Positions 54,898 through 63,836 of a stretch of DNA of 64,000 nucleotides are shown here, one piece after another (the stretch's first letter is position 1; every line of letters begins with the position of its first letter). A program made the position numbers and the translations under genes. The DNA comes from Lapidilactobacillus wuchangensis. GTDB lineage: Bacteria; Bacillota; Bacilli; Lactobacillales; Lactobacillaceae. Location: NCBI RefSeq assembly GCF_003946645.1, contig NZ_RHOU01000001.1, positions 401,834 to 465,833 of the forward strand, in the 5' to 3' direction. The notes under the pieces are model-generated. The model was not told the origin of the DNA. It ran no database searches and saw only the letters and a list, made by a program, of their open reading frames with translations.

Positions 54898-55656
54898 TTA
54901 GACCGAACGTTCTTTGAATAATTGATAACCAATCAGTAAGAATAATAGGGTATAGCCAACGACCCCAGTCACAATTTCGCCATTGGTTAAATGGGAAATC
55001 TGCGTGTACTGACTGTTGGTCAATTGTTGCGTAATCAGAATCATATTTAAGGGGTTCCAACGCAGCAAATTGGCCGCTGACGAAAACGTCTTGATCAATG
55101 CCTCCGAGAAGCCAGCACCGAAAAAGCCAATCGCTAAGCTAATGCCAATCACCGCCGCATTGATTTTGACGATTAAAATCAGCATAAAAGCCATGGTGAC
55201 GATGAAAAGTAAATAAATCATGGTGGCTAACAAATTCAAAACCGCAATTTGCAAAATTGAGCCGCGACCACCAAGCAAAACCAACCAACTTAATTGTTTG
55301 CCCACAAAAATACCTTTAAGCAGCAGCGTCAGTAACAGCGCCAAAAATACTAAGACGACGCCGTACAAATACACGATCACGAGTTTAGCCAAATAACTTT
55401 TAAATAAATTTGAACTTTTGTAGCGCAACATAATCACAGTATGATAACGATATTCCATGTCTAAGCATGATGAACCAATAGCAATTAGAATAATGGGAAT
55501 CCACTGAATCGCGCCGAAGCTAGACAGCATCAACGCCCGACCATCACGACTGGTTAGCCCACTATAAATCATCAGTAACAATAGCGCCGCAAAACCATAA
55601 AATGGCAGCCGCTGTTTGCTAAATTTATACCATTCAAGTTGCAACTCATTTCGCAT
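54898..55656 (-). CDS. ABC-2-type permease (first of the pair)
   Basis: 252 residues from the ATG at 55656 (GAGGTG upstream; a GTG at 55665 is the alternative). Six hydrophobic segments, with the same layout as the following permease and shared patterns (YKFxxxRLPF start, SSCLDMEYRYHTVIMLRYKSS against TMFSMEFQNNAILTLIYKSK). They are paralogs. The 5' end overlaps the ATPase stop by about 11 bp. Confidence 0.82.
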   Translation of the reverse strand: MRNELQLEWYKFSKQRLPFYGFAALLLLMIYSGLTSRDGRALMLSSFGAIQWIPIILIAIGSSCLDMEYRYHTVIMLRYKSSNLFKSYLAKLVIVYLYGVVLVFLALLLTLLLKGIFVGKQLSWLVLLGGRGSILQIAVLNLLATMIYLLFIVTMAFMLILIVKINAAVIGISLAIGFFGAGFSEALIKTFSSAANLLRWNPLNMILITQQLTNSQYTQISHLTNGEIVTGVVGYTLLFLLIGYQLFKERSV

Positions 55657-56533
55657 CGTCTTCACCTCGTTGCCGCTTTAATTCATTCATAATTAACTGT
55701 TCAAAATTAATGGCGATTGGCGTCAATTTAATAAAATGCTGGCGTTGCTGATACAAAAGATCCTGAATGGCAAAAAGATCAGCCTGCTTGACGATTAATT
55801 CACCATTGTCTCGACTAAATTGAAGCTGCTTTTCTTGCAGTAATTTCACTGTTAACTCAGTGTTATCAGTTTGAATTTGATATTGCGGGCGATTTTGCCG
55901 ATTAAAGTCACTGATTTTTTGATCCACAATAATTTCACCATGATTAACTAAGATAATTCTGGTCATCACTTTCTGCAGTTCACTTAAAATATGACTTGAA
56001 ATCAAAAAGGTGGTGCCCGCATTAGCGTATTTAACAATGATCTTTCTAACGACAATCGTTGCCTCAACATCTAGCCCATTCAAAGGCTCATCCAAAATAA
56101 CTAACTTGGGATTATTGAGTAAGGCGATGGCAATGCCTAGCTTTTGCTTCATCCCTAATGAATAACCTTTGCACTTATTATCAATATAAGCTGACATTTG
56201 TAGTAAGGAGATAATTTGTTGACAATCCTGTTGATCCTGAGCATAGAGTTCCAAATTCTCACGACCAGATAAAAACGGATAGATGGCTGGGTGCTCAATT
56301 AAAGCTCCGACGTTGCTTAAAGCCTGATGATTATTCTCGGTCACCACCATCTTATTCAAAGAAATTTGACCAGTAAATTTCATCACACCTAAAATTGTTT
56401 TCATAATGGTAGTTTTCCCAGCACCATTAGGACCGATCAAGCCGACCACCTCACCTGGCGAAATCTTAAAATTAATATTTTTAGTAATTTCCTTTTTGCC
56501 AACAAAGGTATTCACTTTAGAAATTTCTAGCAT
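55646..56533 (-). CDS. ABC transporter ATP-binding protein (bacitracin/lantibiotic resistance type)
   Basis: 295 residues from an ATG 8 nt after GAGGAG. Walker A is GPNGAGKTT (about 36-44), the signature YSLGMKQKL, Walker B LVILDEPLNGLDVEA, switch His in ISSHIL. An 80-residue C-terminal extension (LLQEKQLQFSRDNGELIVKQADL...) is typical of the BcrA/LanF group. Probably extrudes a membrane-active peptide or antibiotic as a self-protection or resistance pump. It heads the operon. Confidence 0.9.
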   Translation of the reverse strand: MLEISKVNTFVGKKEITKNINFKISPGEVVGLIGPNGAGKTTIMKTILGVMKFTGQISLNKMVVTENNHQALSNVGALIEHPAIYPFLSGRENLELYAQDQQDCQQIISLLQMSAYIDNKCKGYSLGMKQKLGIAIALLNNPKLVILDEPLNGLDVEATIVVRKIIVKYANAGTTFLISSHILSELQKVMTRIILVNHGEIIVDQKISDFNRQNRPQYQIQTDNTELTVKLLQEKQLQFSRDNGELIVKQADLFAIQDLLYQQRQHFIKLTPIAINFEQLIMNELKRQRGEDDAK

Positions 56534-56734
56534 CAACAATGCTCCTCTCTAATTAACACCTTTAAGAATCGGCCCAGGAATTGAAATCATCAAGCAACTA
56601 ATTGCGACCATCACGTAAAAAGTCATCATTAATTGCGCAACCAATTGTGACATCTGCTGTTAGAAATGCTGTTTTATCAACAGTTAGTGTGGTTGCGCTC
56701 GAAAAAAGGCACTTTGCAGCCGACATCAGTCTAA

Positions 56735-56920
56735 AACAGAATCAGTTCTGACTGCATTACGGGCTGCTTGTCGTGGAACGCTGCCGACGCTGATCTGAGC
56801 CAATTACAAACCAAATTGTCTCAGATACAGGTCTTATTGTAAGTGCTAAAACACCAACAATAATTTGGCGGCTGACGACAAGATCTCTCCATTCCGTCTG
56901 GAGTTCAGTCGGTGCACTTT
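56735..56920 (+). repeat. Structured repeat half A (copy F5)
   Basis: Full half A without a facing half B. Proximal stem CTTGTCGT/ACGACAAG, second hairpin ATCTGAG/CTCAGAT, distal hairpin TTATTGT/ACAATAA. It lies upstream of a small membrane-peptide gene. Confidence 0.85.
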
Positions 56921-57175
56921 ATTTTTACTAACACTTCAAGGCAGTATTTGTAAGAGTATGATGATCACACAACTTATGTCACAGCCTGGAACTTTTAACC
57001 GAAAAACAAGTCATTTGAAATATAAAATGATAAACCTAACACAGATTGAAATTAATATGATATGATATGATTTAAATAGATGATGATCAATAATGAGCAA
57101 AATGTTTCACTCTTATTTTTAGAACATTATTGGATTTCAAAAACTATCAATAAAATACAGAAAGGTGCATGACTT

Positions 57176-57355
57176 ATGAGCAAGAAATTTTCAAATAATT
57201 TACTCGTCATAGCTGCAATTATTTGTGTAATTACGCTACTTTTTAGCGCCATGATCTCCTTAATCTGGCAGGACAATTTTTGGAACGACGGCACCAAAAT
57301 AAGTGCAATCTGCTTATTTTTAATCTGTGGCACTAATTTGTTGCCTCATAAATAA
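57176..57355 (+). CDS. Small two-helix membrane protein, unknown function
   Basis: 59 residues from an ATG with AAAGGTG 7 nt upstream. Two hydrophobic helices, about 8-30 (LLVIAAIICVITLLFSAMISL) and 43-55 (SAICLFLICGTNLL), with a Trp/Asn-rich loop. No family recognised. It lies 255 bp beyond half A copy F5 and before the PAP2 gene. The antisense open frame over it is not credible because it lacks a ribosome binding site. Confidence 0.55.
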   Translation: MSKKFSNNLLVIAAIICVITLLFSAMISLIWQDNFWNDGTKISAICLFLICGTNLLPHK

Positions 57356-57496
57356 AGCCAGCCATTATGTGGTTGACTTTTTATTAATACCAGTCATGAA
57401 TTGTTAAGTTTTACTTGTAGTCAAGGCCAGCAACGCTTTTATTTTCAGCGATATGCTATAATAAATGTCATTACTCAGGGCAAGAAGGAAATTATC

Positions 57497-58159
57497 ATGA
57501 CTAAAAAACGTATCACTGTAGGCACGGCAATTATTCTCTGTTATGTCGCTTTTGTGATTTTTATGTTGGGCGTTAAAAATCATCAAGCATGGATCAACGG
57601 CTATGATCAAACCATTTATCGTTGGATTCAGCCGCTTCATCCCAATTTTGATCAATTCTTTATTGCCTTTACCAAAATCGGTAATCCCGTTAATATGACA
57701 GTCTTAACGGCAATCGTGATGTTGATTCTTGTCATTGGCAAACACTGGCGTCTGGCTATTTTTCTAGGCTTGAATAATGGTTTAGGCAGTCTATTTAATC
57801 ATTTCGTCAAGCATTGGGTGCTTCGACCACGGCCAAGCCACAAATTAATCCCTGAAACTGGCTACAGCTTCCCCAGTGGGCACGCCACGGCAGCAATTAT
57901 GTTCTTTGGCAGTTTGATCGTGATCGGTTTCTGCCTGGTTCACTCCAAGAAGCAACGGGGTTTGATTATCGGTATTGCCTTAGTCTTGATCTTTTTACTA
58001 GGCTTAAGCCGTTTAGTGGTTCACGTCCACTACCCTAGCGATGTTACTGCCGGCTTCTTATTAGCAACTGCCAACCTCTTAGTTCATTGGCTCATTGCGA
58101 AACGAACTTATTTGAAACAATACTATTCGGCGCAACCTGATTTAAATCACGCCAACTAA
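57497..58159 (+). CDS. PAP2 family phosphatase
   Basis: 220 residues, integral membrane phosphatase with about six helices. The three PAP2 motifs are present: KHWVLRPRP (KX6RP), SFPSGHAT (PSGH with catalytic His) and SRLVVHVHYPSD (SRX5HX3D). Acts on lipid phosphates such as undecaprenyl pyrophosphate or phosphatidate at the outer membrane face. The ATG at 57497 follows AAGGAAATT; a longer frame from 57401 has no site and no signal value. Confidence 0.92.
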   Translation: MTKKRITVGTAIILCYVAFVIFMLGVKNHQAWINGYDQTIYRWIQPLHPNFDQFFIAFTKIGNPVNMTVLTAIVMLILVIGKHWRLAIFLGLNNGLGSLFNHFVKHWVLRPRPSHKLIPETGYSFPSGHATAAIMFFGSLIVIGFCLVHSKKQRGLIIGIALVLIFLLGLSRLVVHVHYPSDVTAGFLLATANLLVHWLIAKRTYLKQYYSAQPDLNHAN

Positions 58160-58203
58160 AAAAGTCACCGCACATTTTAAAAATGTGTGGTGACTTTTTT
58201 TAT
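58160..58203. terminator. Bidirectional terminator
   Basis: AAAAAAGTCACCGCACATTTT / AAAATGTGTGGTGACTTTTTT hairpin between converging PAP2 and MFS genes. Confidence 0.93.
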
Positions 58204-58223
58204 GACCTAATTAATCTAAAGTA

Positions 58224-59714
58224 TTAATTCTCTCCGTCTTCAACACGTGCGGCGGCTTGATGACGTCGCGCCGTCCAGAAATTCAGCACTAAGGCTAACA
58301 CGGCTAAAATCACGCCAGTATGATAAACACCATGCATCGCCGTCAATAAAATTGACCGCAATTGTGGTAATAGATCACTGGCAATTTGTTTGGCTGTTTC
58401 GGGATTGATCAATTGATTCAACATACTTAATTTCAAATGGGAATTACCTTGAATTCCCCGAGCAAAGATGGCATTTTGAATGATCCCAAAAATCGACATC
58501 ATTAAAGTTTGACCAATTGTCCGCGATAATGTATTCAGTGAGGTCGCAATACCGATTTCATCTTCATCAACCACATTTTGTACCGTCACCGTGGTGGTGG
58601 TAATGCTGATCCCAAAGCCACTCCCTAAGAAGGCCGCGACTAATAAGAAGACCCAAAACGGCGTGCCAATTGGTAAGAAGCCTAAGACACCGATACCAAT
58701 CAGTGTAATAATCAAACTACCACCAACGATTCGTGGCGCTGACATGGAAACCAGCAACCGGCCCGCCAAGAACGAACCGAAAATCCACATGACTGAACTA
58801 GGCGTGACCGCAAAACCACCCATGGTTGCGGGCAAGCCCAGAATTCCTTGCATCCACATGGGAATATAGACTTCAAAGCCAATCAGAATACCACTGACTA
58901 ACGCCGCCACAATATTTTGGCCTAAGAATAAATTATTTTTGAATAATTTCAAAGGAATTAATGGATCAGTGGCCTTTTTCTCAACAACCACGAAGCCCCA
59001 GCCGGCAACAGCTGCCAAAACTAACCACAAAGCATTCAACCACAGATTGCTGGCTGTGCCTAAACCTTGGGCAAACAACATTAACGCCAGCAAGAACACA
59101 CTTAACGTGGCTGAACCCCAAATATCAATCGGTGCTTTCTCGGCTTCGCGATCTTCATGGAAGAAGAAAATCGCCAATAGCAAAGTAATAATCCCAACTG
59201 GAATGTTAATGAAGAAAATCCAATGCCAAGATAAGTGTTGGACAATGTAGCCACCTAACAAGGGCGCGATAATTGAAGCGATCCCCCAAGCAGATCCATT
59301 CAGGCCCAGAACTTTGGCCCGTTTTTCATAAGGATAGATGTCAGCAATCATGGTAAAGGTAACCGGCTGAATTGCCCCAGCACCAATCCCTTGTAAAGCT
59401 CGTGCTAAAATCAAAGTCAACATCGTATGCGACAAGCCAGCCAAAGTTGAGCCCACCAAGAAAATAATAATTCCGACAATAAAGACTGGTTTACGACCAA
59501 TCCGATCTGACAACTTACCATAAATTGGCGTGGCAATTGATGAAGTTAATAAATAAATTGAGAAAACCCAGTTCATCAAAGCAATCCCATTTAAACTACC
59601 AATAATAGTTGGCATCGCCGTCGAGACGATGGTACCCTCAATCGCCGCCATAAAAGTTGCGATAAAAATTGCTGCAGTTGTTAGTGCAACGTTCGTTTGT
59701 TTCTTTTGTTTCAT
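58224..59714 (-). CDS. MFS drug exporter, DHA2 (EmrB/QacA) type, 14 helices
   Basis: 496 residues from an ATG after GTGGGGG. N-terminal motif D1 AAIEGTIVSTAMPTI, motif A GKLSDRIGRKPVFIVG at about 62-77, motif C region GSAWGIASIIAPLLGGYI. Fourteen hydrophobic helices are counted. A proton-coupled multidrug exporter; substrate unknown. It is a second DHA2 member in the window and is not closely similar to the one at 43638. Arg/Ala-rich tail (TARRHQAAARVEDGEN). Confidence 0.9.
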   Translation of the reverse strand: MKQKKQTNVALTTAAIFIATFMAAIEGTIVSTAMPTIIGSLNGIALMNWVFSIYLLTSSIATPIYGKLSDRIGRKPVFIVGIIIFLVGSTLAGLSHTMLTLILARALQGIGAGAIQPVTFTMIADIYPYEKRAKVLGLNGSAWGIASIIAPLLGGYIVQHLSWHWIFFINIPVGIITLLLAIFFFHEDREAEKAPIDIWGSATLSVFLLALMLFAQGLGTASNLWLNALWLVLAAVAGWGFVVVEKKATDPLIPLKLFKNNLFLGQNIVAALVSGILIGFEVYIPMWMQGILGLPATMGGFAVTPSSVMWIFGSFLAGRLLVSMSAPRIVGGSLIITLIGIGVLGFLPIGTPFWVFLLVAAFLGSGFGISITTTTVTVQNVVDEDEIGIATSLNTLSRTIGQTLMMSIFGIIQNAIFARGIQGNSHLKLSMLNQLINPETAKQIASDLLPQLRSILLTAMHGVYHTGVILAVLALVLNFWTARRHQAAARVEDGEN

Positions 59715-59779
59715 AATGCCCCCACTTTTTCTAATCATCATTAAACTAATCGTAGAATTAGCTTAATTCATTTTTGCCC

Positions 59780-59822
59780 AAAAAAAGACCCAATTGGAAA
59801 AAACTTCCAATCGGATCGCCTC
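59780..59822 (-). terminator. metK terminator
   Basis: Minus-strand hairpin CCGATTGGAAG/CTTCCAATTGGG region followed by a T-run (AAAAAAAGACCCAATTGG on the plus strand). Confidence 0.75.
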
Positions 59823-59835
59823 TTAACTCGCATTT

Positions 59836-61035
59836 TTAACCTTTGAGAGCTGCTTTCAGACCGTCAACACGGTCGACGCGTTCCCAAGGTAAATCTACAT
59901 CTGTACGTCCAAAATGACCATAAACGGCCGTTTGTTTATAAATAGGCCGCCGCAAATCAAGCATTTCAATAATGCCTGCAGGCCGTAAATCAAAGTTCTG
60001 ATTAACTGCATCAATCAATTGTTGTTCACTGTATTCACTAGTACCAAAAGTTTCAATATTAATTGAGACCGGTTGGGCCACACCAATAGCATAAGCCAGC
60101 TGGACTTCACATTTATGTGCCAAACCAGCCGCCACAATATTCTTGGCAACGTAACGAGCGGCGTAACTAGCAGAACGGTCAACCTTAGTTGCATCCTTGC
60201 CAGAGAAAGCACCGCCGCCATGACGCGCGTAGCCACCATAAGTATCAACAATAATCTTGCGACCAGTTAAACCGGAATCCCCTTGAGGTCCGCCAATCAC
60301 AAAACGACCAGTTGGATTAATCAAATACTTCGTTTGATCATCAACTAAATTGGCTGGTAAAACGGGTTTAATGACTTGCGCAATCATATCTTTTTCCAAT
60401 TGTTGCAATGACACATCGGGATCATGCTGCGTGCTTAAAACTACCGTATCAATTCGCTTCGGAATGCGGCCTGTTGCGGCGTCGTATTCCACGGTAACCT
60501 GACACTTTGCATCAGGCCGTAAGTATGGCAAAGTGCCAGCATGACGAACCGCGGCAATTTTACGCATCAGCTGATGAGCCAAAGAGATTGGCAATGGCAT
60601 TAATTCTGGTGTTTCATCAACGGCAAAGCCAAACATCATCCCTTGATCACCAGCACCAATTTGGTCCAGTGGATCAACTGACGTGTCTTCGCGCTTCTCA
60701 ATCGCTTCATTAACACCTTGGGCAATATCAGGTGATTGTTCATCTAAAGCGACTAAAACAGCGCAATTATGGCCATCAAAGCCATATTCACCACGATCAT
60801 AGCCGGCATCAATAATTGTCTGCCGAACAATTGCCTGAATATCAACATAAGCGGTTGTTGAGATTTCCCCAACAACTAAAACCAAGCCAGTCGTCACCGT
60901 TGTTTCACAAGCAACGCGGGCCATTGGGTCTTGGGTTAAAATTGCATCCAAAATTGCGTCAGAGATTTGATCAGCAATTTTATCTGGATGACCTTCAGAA
61001 ACTGATTCTGAAGTAAATAAATGACGATTTTCCAT
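59836..61035 (-). CDS. metK: S-adenosylmethionine synthetase
   Basis: Makes S-adenosylmethionine from methionine and ATP. 399 residues in the three repeated-domain MAT fold. Signature [12 protein letters not shown] (residues about 116-127), N-terminal [23 protein letters not shown]-loop-like [23 protein letters not shown] segment (GGGAFSGKD), and the C-terminal [12 protein letters not shown]. Length is normal. It is preceded by an SMK-box leader and ends at a terminator, so it is monocistronic. Confidence 0.98.
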   Translation of the reverse strand: MENRHLFTSESVSEGHPDKIADQISDAILDAILTQDPMARVACETTVTTGLVLVVGEISTTAYVDIQAIVRQTIIDAGYDRGEYGFDGHNCAVLVALDEQSPDIAQGVNEAIEKREDTSVDPLDQIGAGDQGMMFGFAVDETPELMPLPISLAHQLMRKIAAVRHAGTLPYLRPDAKCQVTVEYDAATGRIPKRIDTVVLSTQHDPDVSLQQLEKDMIAQVIKPVLPANLVDDQTKYLINPTGRFVIGGPQGDSGLTGRKIIVDTYGGYARHGGGAFSGKDATKVDRSASYAARYVAKNIVAAGLAHKCEVQLAYAIGVAQPVSINIETFGTSEYSEQQLIDAVNQNFDLRPAGIIEMLDLRRPIYKQTAVYGHFGRTDVDLPWERVDRVDGLKAALKG

Positions 61036-61040
61036 TTTTT

Positions 61041-61111
61041 GTTCCCCCTTTTGAACAGGTTACAGGGCAGCTCCACCTTTTGTGGATCCCATCAGGAATG
61101 CTGTAACTTAA
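61041..61111 (-). promoter_or_regulatory. SMK box (SAM-III) riboswitch of metK
   Basis: On the minus strand the leader reads GTTACAGCATTCCTGATGGG, then ATCCACAAAAGGTGGAGCTG, CCCTGTAAC and the AAGGGGG Shine-Dalgarno. GTTACAG/CTGTAAC form the main helix, ATCCACAAAAGGTGGA the inner hairpin, and the CCTGATGG-type internal region the SAM site that pairs with the Shine-Dalgarno. SAM binding would block translation of metK. SMK boxes are known upstream of metK in lactobacilli and enterococci. Confidence 0.93.
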
Positions 61112-61272
61112 CAAGTCTAACATATTTACTAAGTTAAAGGAAGCAGTGATTTCAGTCGCAACAACAGCAATAATTGTTTTCCGAAACTGGTCATTTCGTT
61201 CACACACTGGAAGATAACTTGACCACACCTGTAAAAACCAGTACGATAATGGCTAGATAAGGAGGTTTGCTC

Positions 61273-61962
61273 TTGAAAATTAATCAACTGCGCAAGACCG
61301 ACCAGTTCATCCTCAATAGTTTATTGGAATTATTGCCTTTATTAATTTTGCCATTTCTACTCAGCAAACAAGTTAAAATCGGCACACCGAAAGATTTCAT
61401 CTGGGTCCTTGCCTTTACCCTGGTGATTGTGCTTAATCAACAAGCCGAAGATTTTTGGCGGTGGCCGCATTTACTAATCAATGGTTTACTAGCTATTCCG
61501 GTGATTTTCCTGTTAATTGAAAAGTCCTACTTAGTGGCAGTGCTGTTATTAATGCAGCTCATTATCAAGCTGGCCGTCAGTCCGACCACAATGAACAATC
61601 TTGATTTGAAACTAGGCCTGTTGTTAGAACAAGCAATTGTGCCGATCTTTTTGGAAATTGCCCTATTAGCCAGCATTATTGACCAAGTCACTAGTCGCCA
61701 AATTATCCTGATCGTGGCAATTTTTCTTAGTAAAGTTGCCTTTACAATGCCATTTCATCAATTCATTGATTTTATTTGGCCCTTTTTAGCAATTATTCTT
61801 AATCTGATTCTATGGTTACAGCATTTTACCTCACTGCCGGCCATGATTGTCACTTTGGTTATTTTATTAGTCAGTCTGGTTCTCTATCCTAAACGTAAAA
61901 ATATTAGTCAATTCCCGGCTTTATTGCTACTGGTACTTAGCTTAACTAACACACTATTATAA
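61273..61962 (+). CDS. Multi-helix membrane protein, unknown function
   Basis: 229 residues from a TTG at 61273, 7 nt after AAGGAGG. A second TTG at 61267 lies too close to that site. About eight hydrophobic helices (LLELLPLLILPFLLS, WVLAFTLVIVL, LLINGLLAIPVIFLLI and more), no long loops, basic end. It does not resemble a family I can name. A strong terminator follows, then tRNA genes on the other strand. Confidence 0.7.
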   Translation: MKINQLRKTDQFILNSLLELLPLLILPFLLSKQVKIGTPKDFIWVLAFTLVIVLNQQAEDFWRWPHLLINGLLAIPVIFLLIEKSYLVAVLLLMQLIIKLAVSPTTMNNLDLKLGLLLEQAIVPIFLEIALLASIIDQVTSRQIILIVAIFLSKVAFTMPFHQFIDFIWPFLAIILNLILWLQHFTSLPAMIVTLVILLVSLVLYPKRKNISQFPALLLLVLSLTNTLL

Positions 61963-61972
61963 TTGGCAAACA

Positions 61973-62007
61973 AAAAAACACTTTCAATAAATGAAAGTGT
62001 TTTTTTA
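61973..62007. terminator. Bidirectional terminator
   Basis: AAAAAAACACTTTCA / TGAAAGTGTTTTTTT hairpin between the membrane gene and tRNA-Val. Confidence 0.92.
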
Positions 62008-62011
62008 ATGA

Positions 62012-62084
62012 TGGAGGTTACAGGGCTCGAACCTGTGACCCTCTGCTTGTAAGGCAGACGCTCTCCCAGCTGAGCTAAACCTCC
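62012..62084 (-). tRNA. tRNA-Val (TAC)
   Basis: 73 nt on the minus strand. Acceptor GGAGGTT/AACCTCC, anticodon loop CTTACAA (anticodon TAC), T-loop GGTTCGAGCCC. CCA not encoded. Confidence 0.96.
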
Positions 62085-62086
62085 AA

Positions 62087-62158
62087 TGACCCCTACGGGA
62101 TTTGAACCCATGTTACCGCCGTGAAAGGGCGGTGTCTTAACCACTTGACCAAGGGGCC
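62087..62158 (-). tRNA. tRNA-Glu (TTC)
   Basis: 72 nt on the minus strand, 2 bp from tRNA-Val. Acceptor GGCCCCT/AGGGGTC, anticodon loop CTTTCAC (anticodon TTC), T-loop GGTTCAAATCC. CCA not encoded. Confidence 0.96.
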
Positions 62159-62263
62159 ATTTATTTAACTAACAGCATTTATAAGTATATTAAATAAAGC
62201 GGTTAAGGTCAATAGTTTTTTTAAAACTCGGCCAAATTTATTGATCCGTCAAATAATTTCTAA

Positions 62264-62304
62264 GCAAAAAAGCTGCTCCCGATATTATTAGGGTCGCAGC
62301 TTCA
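62264..62304 (-). terminator. Terminator of the DedA gene
   Basis: Minus strand GAAGCTGCGACCCTAAT / ATCGGGAGCAGC hairpin followed by a T-run. Confidence 0.78.
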
Positions 62305-62315
62305 TTTAATCATCA

Positions 62316-62993
62316 TTAATCTTGATTTTCTTGTTCGTCGACATCGACGGTTGCAGTACCAGCTTTTTTCTTGCGTAAGGAGATAATCACGGCTGGCAGC
62401 AGCGAAATAATAATAATTGAGACCATGATCAACTCAAAATGAGCCTGAACAAACGGAATATTCCCAAAGAAGTAACCAGACAGAACAGCGATTACGACCC
62501 AAGAAATACCGCCCAGCATATTATAAAGGACGAATTTATGGTAAGCCATTTTACTAATGCCAGCAGTAAATGGGATAAACGTCCGAATCAGTGGCATGAA
62601 ACGGCCTAAGAAAATAGCGATGCTGCCGTGTTTTTCAAAGAATTTCTGTGCTTCGGCGATATTCTTAGGTTTAATAAAACGTCGCCAACGTGGACTTTCG
62701 GTCAGATGCTTGCCAAAGCGTGCACCAATTTCAAAATTCACGGTATCACCGACAATGGCAGCAATCGATAAACTAATAATGAGCACCAATGGATTAAGCG
62801 GATGGGTAGTCATGGCGGCAATTGAGCCACTCAGGAATAATAAGGAATCCCCTGGTAAGAATGGGAAAATAACCAACCCTGTTTCTACAAAAATCACGAT
62901 AAACATGCCGATATAAACTAAATTGCCATATTGTGCGACTAATTGGGGTAAAACTTGATTCAAATTAAATAACGCATGGATCAAAGTTGACAT
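62316..62993 (-). CDS. DedA family (SNARE-associated) membrane protein
   Basis: 225 residues. Signature parts are ETGLVIFPFLPGDSLLFLSGSIA (re-entrant loop with the conserved acidic residue), VGDTVNFEIGARFG (conserved Asp, Asn and Gly), FFEKHGSIAIFLGRFMPLIRTFIPFTAGISKM (conserved GRFxPxxR), then three helices and a Lys/Glu-rich tail. DedA proteins recycle undecaprenyl phosphate or related lipid carriers in the membrane, a role shown for several bacterial members. Confidence 0.93.
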   Translation of the reverse strand: MSTLIHALFNLNQVLPQLVAQYGNLVYIGMFIVIFVETGLVIFPFLPGDSLLFLSGSIAAMTTHPLNPLVLIISLSIAAIVGDTVNFEIGARFGKHLTESPRWRRFIKPKNIAEAQKFFEKHGSIAIFLGRFMPLIRTFIPFTAGISKMAYHKFVLYNMLGGISWVVIAVLSGYFFGNIPFVQAHFELIMVSIIIISLLPAVIISLRKKKAGTATVDVDEQENQD

Positions 62994-63133
62994 AATTTTC
63001 CTCGCATCTTTCTTATTCTTTTACCATTACTAAAGTAACTGCATTTAATTTTACTCCATATTATGCCTATAAACGAGTTTATTACTCATTTTTAATAATA
63101 TCGTCACTATTACTTTCCACAAATTAGCCAGGC

Positions 63134-63174
63134 AAAAAAATAATCAGTCCCAATTAGCAGACTGATTATTTTTA
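63134..63174 (-). terminator. Terminator of the cytochrome b5-like gene
   Basis: AAAAAATAATCAGTC / GACTGATTATTTTT hairpin with A/T tracts on both sides. Confidence 0.88.
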
Positions 63175-63209
63175 GATACTTCTATTTGGAAGTTATTTTA
63201 ATTGCTAAA

Positions 63210-63446
63210 CTAACCCACATATTTTCCGACAGCAGTTAATTTAGCCAAAACTGATTTCTTATGTGGCGCTTTGACAATTATGTTGGAAAGGTCCTGACCG
63301 GCCACATTACCATGATGATTTTCACCAGACCATGCGGGAATATTAGTCAAATCATAAACTACACCATCAATCGCCACATATTTTTCTGGATGCTTAATTC
63401 CATCATATTCAGCTAATTCAGCCTTAGTAAATGTTCGTTCACTCAT
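63210..63446 (-). CDS. Cytochrome b5-like heme/steroid-binding domain protein
   Basis: 78 residues forming one cytochrome b5-like domain. The pattern RTFTKAELAEYDGIKHPEKYVAIDGVVYDLTNIPAW is typical of the heme/steroid-binding branch. The HPGG heme-ligand box of true cytochrome b5 is absent; histidines remain in SGENHHGN. Heme binding is therefore uncertain. It lacks a signal peptide. Found in many lactobacilli; role unknown. ATG start with GGAGG upstream. Confidence 0.85.
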   Translation of the reverse strand: MSERTFTKAELAEYDGIKHPEKYVAIDGVVYDLTNIPAWSGENHHGNVAGQDLSNIIVKAPHKKSVLAKLTAVGKYVG

Positions 63447-63711
63447 TGTAAATCCTCCAATTCCATCAATTATAATTCATGCTTTCATTATAGCCCGATT
63501 CATTTGGTTTTGCACAATTTAATGACTAGTCATTTTAATTATATTTCAGTAATATCAATTGCCCGTGATCGATGATTTAGGGACTATTCTTTTGACTATC
63601 TTTTAAAGCAAATATAGGTAAATATAAGAGATTAAAAAAGTGCAAAAAAATAGCTAAATAGTTGAAAATCAACCATTTAGCGTATATAGGGTAGTACCGA
63701 TTTAACTCAAG

Positions 63712-63803
63712 CGGAGAGTAAGGGATTCGAACCCTTGATACAGGTTTATGCCCGTATACATGATTTCCAATCATGCTCCTTCGGCCAGCTCGGACAACTC
63801 TCC
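63712..63803 (-). tRNA. tRNA-Ser (GGA)
   Basis: 92-nt class II tRNA on the minus strand. Acceptor GGAGAGT/ACTCTCC, anticodon loop TTGGAAA (anticodon GGA), long variable arm, T-loop GGTTCGAATCC. CCA not encoded. Confidence 0.95.
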
Positions 63804-63836
63804 ATAAAAAAATCGGTCATACGACCGACAATCTTA

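Noticed and set aside
56865..57065. 66-codon frame after copy F5
   Set aside because: Begins within the repeat, lacks a ribosome binding site, low-complexity product.
57127..57333. Minus-strand frame over the 59-residue gene
   Set aside because: No ribosome binding site; the plus-strand frame has AAAGGTG and a clear two-helix product.
61908..62144. 78-codon frame across tRNA-Val and tRNA-Glu
   Set aside because: Contains the translated tRNA signature (RLPYKQRVTGSSPVTS), a known false ORF.
63577..63774. 65-codon frame crossing tRNA-Ser
   Set aside because: Reads through a tRNA gene; no ribosome binding site.
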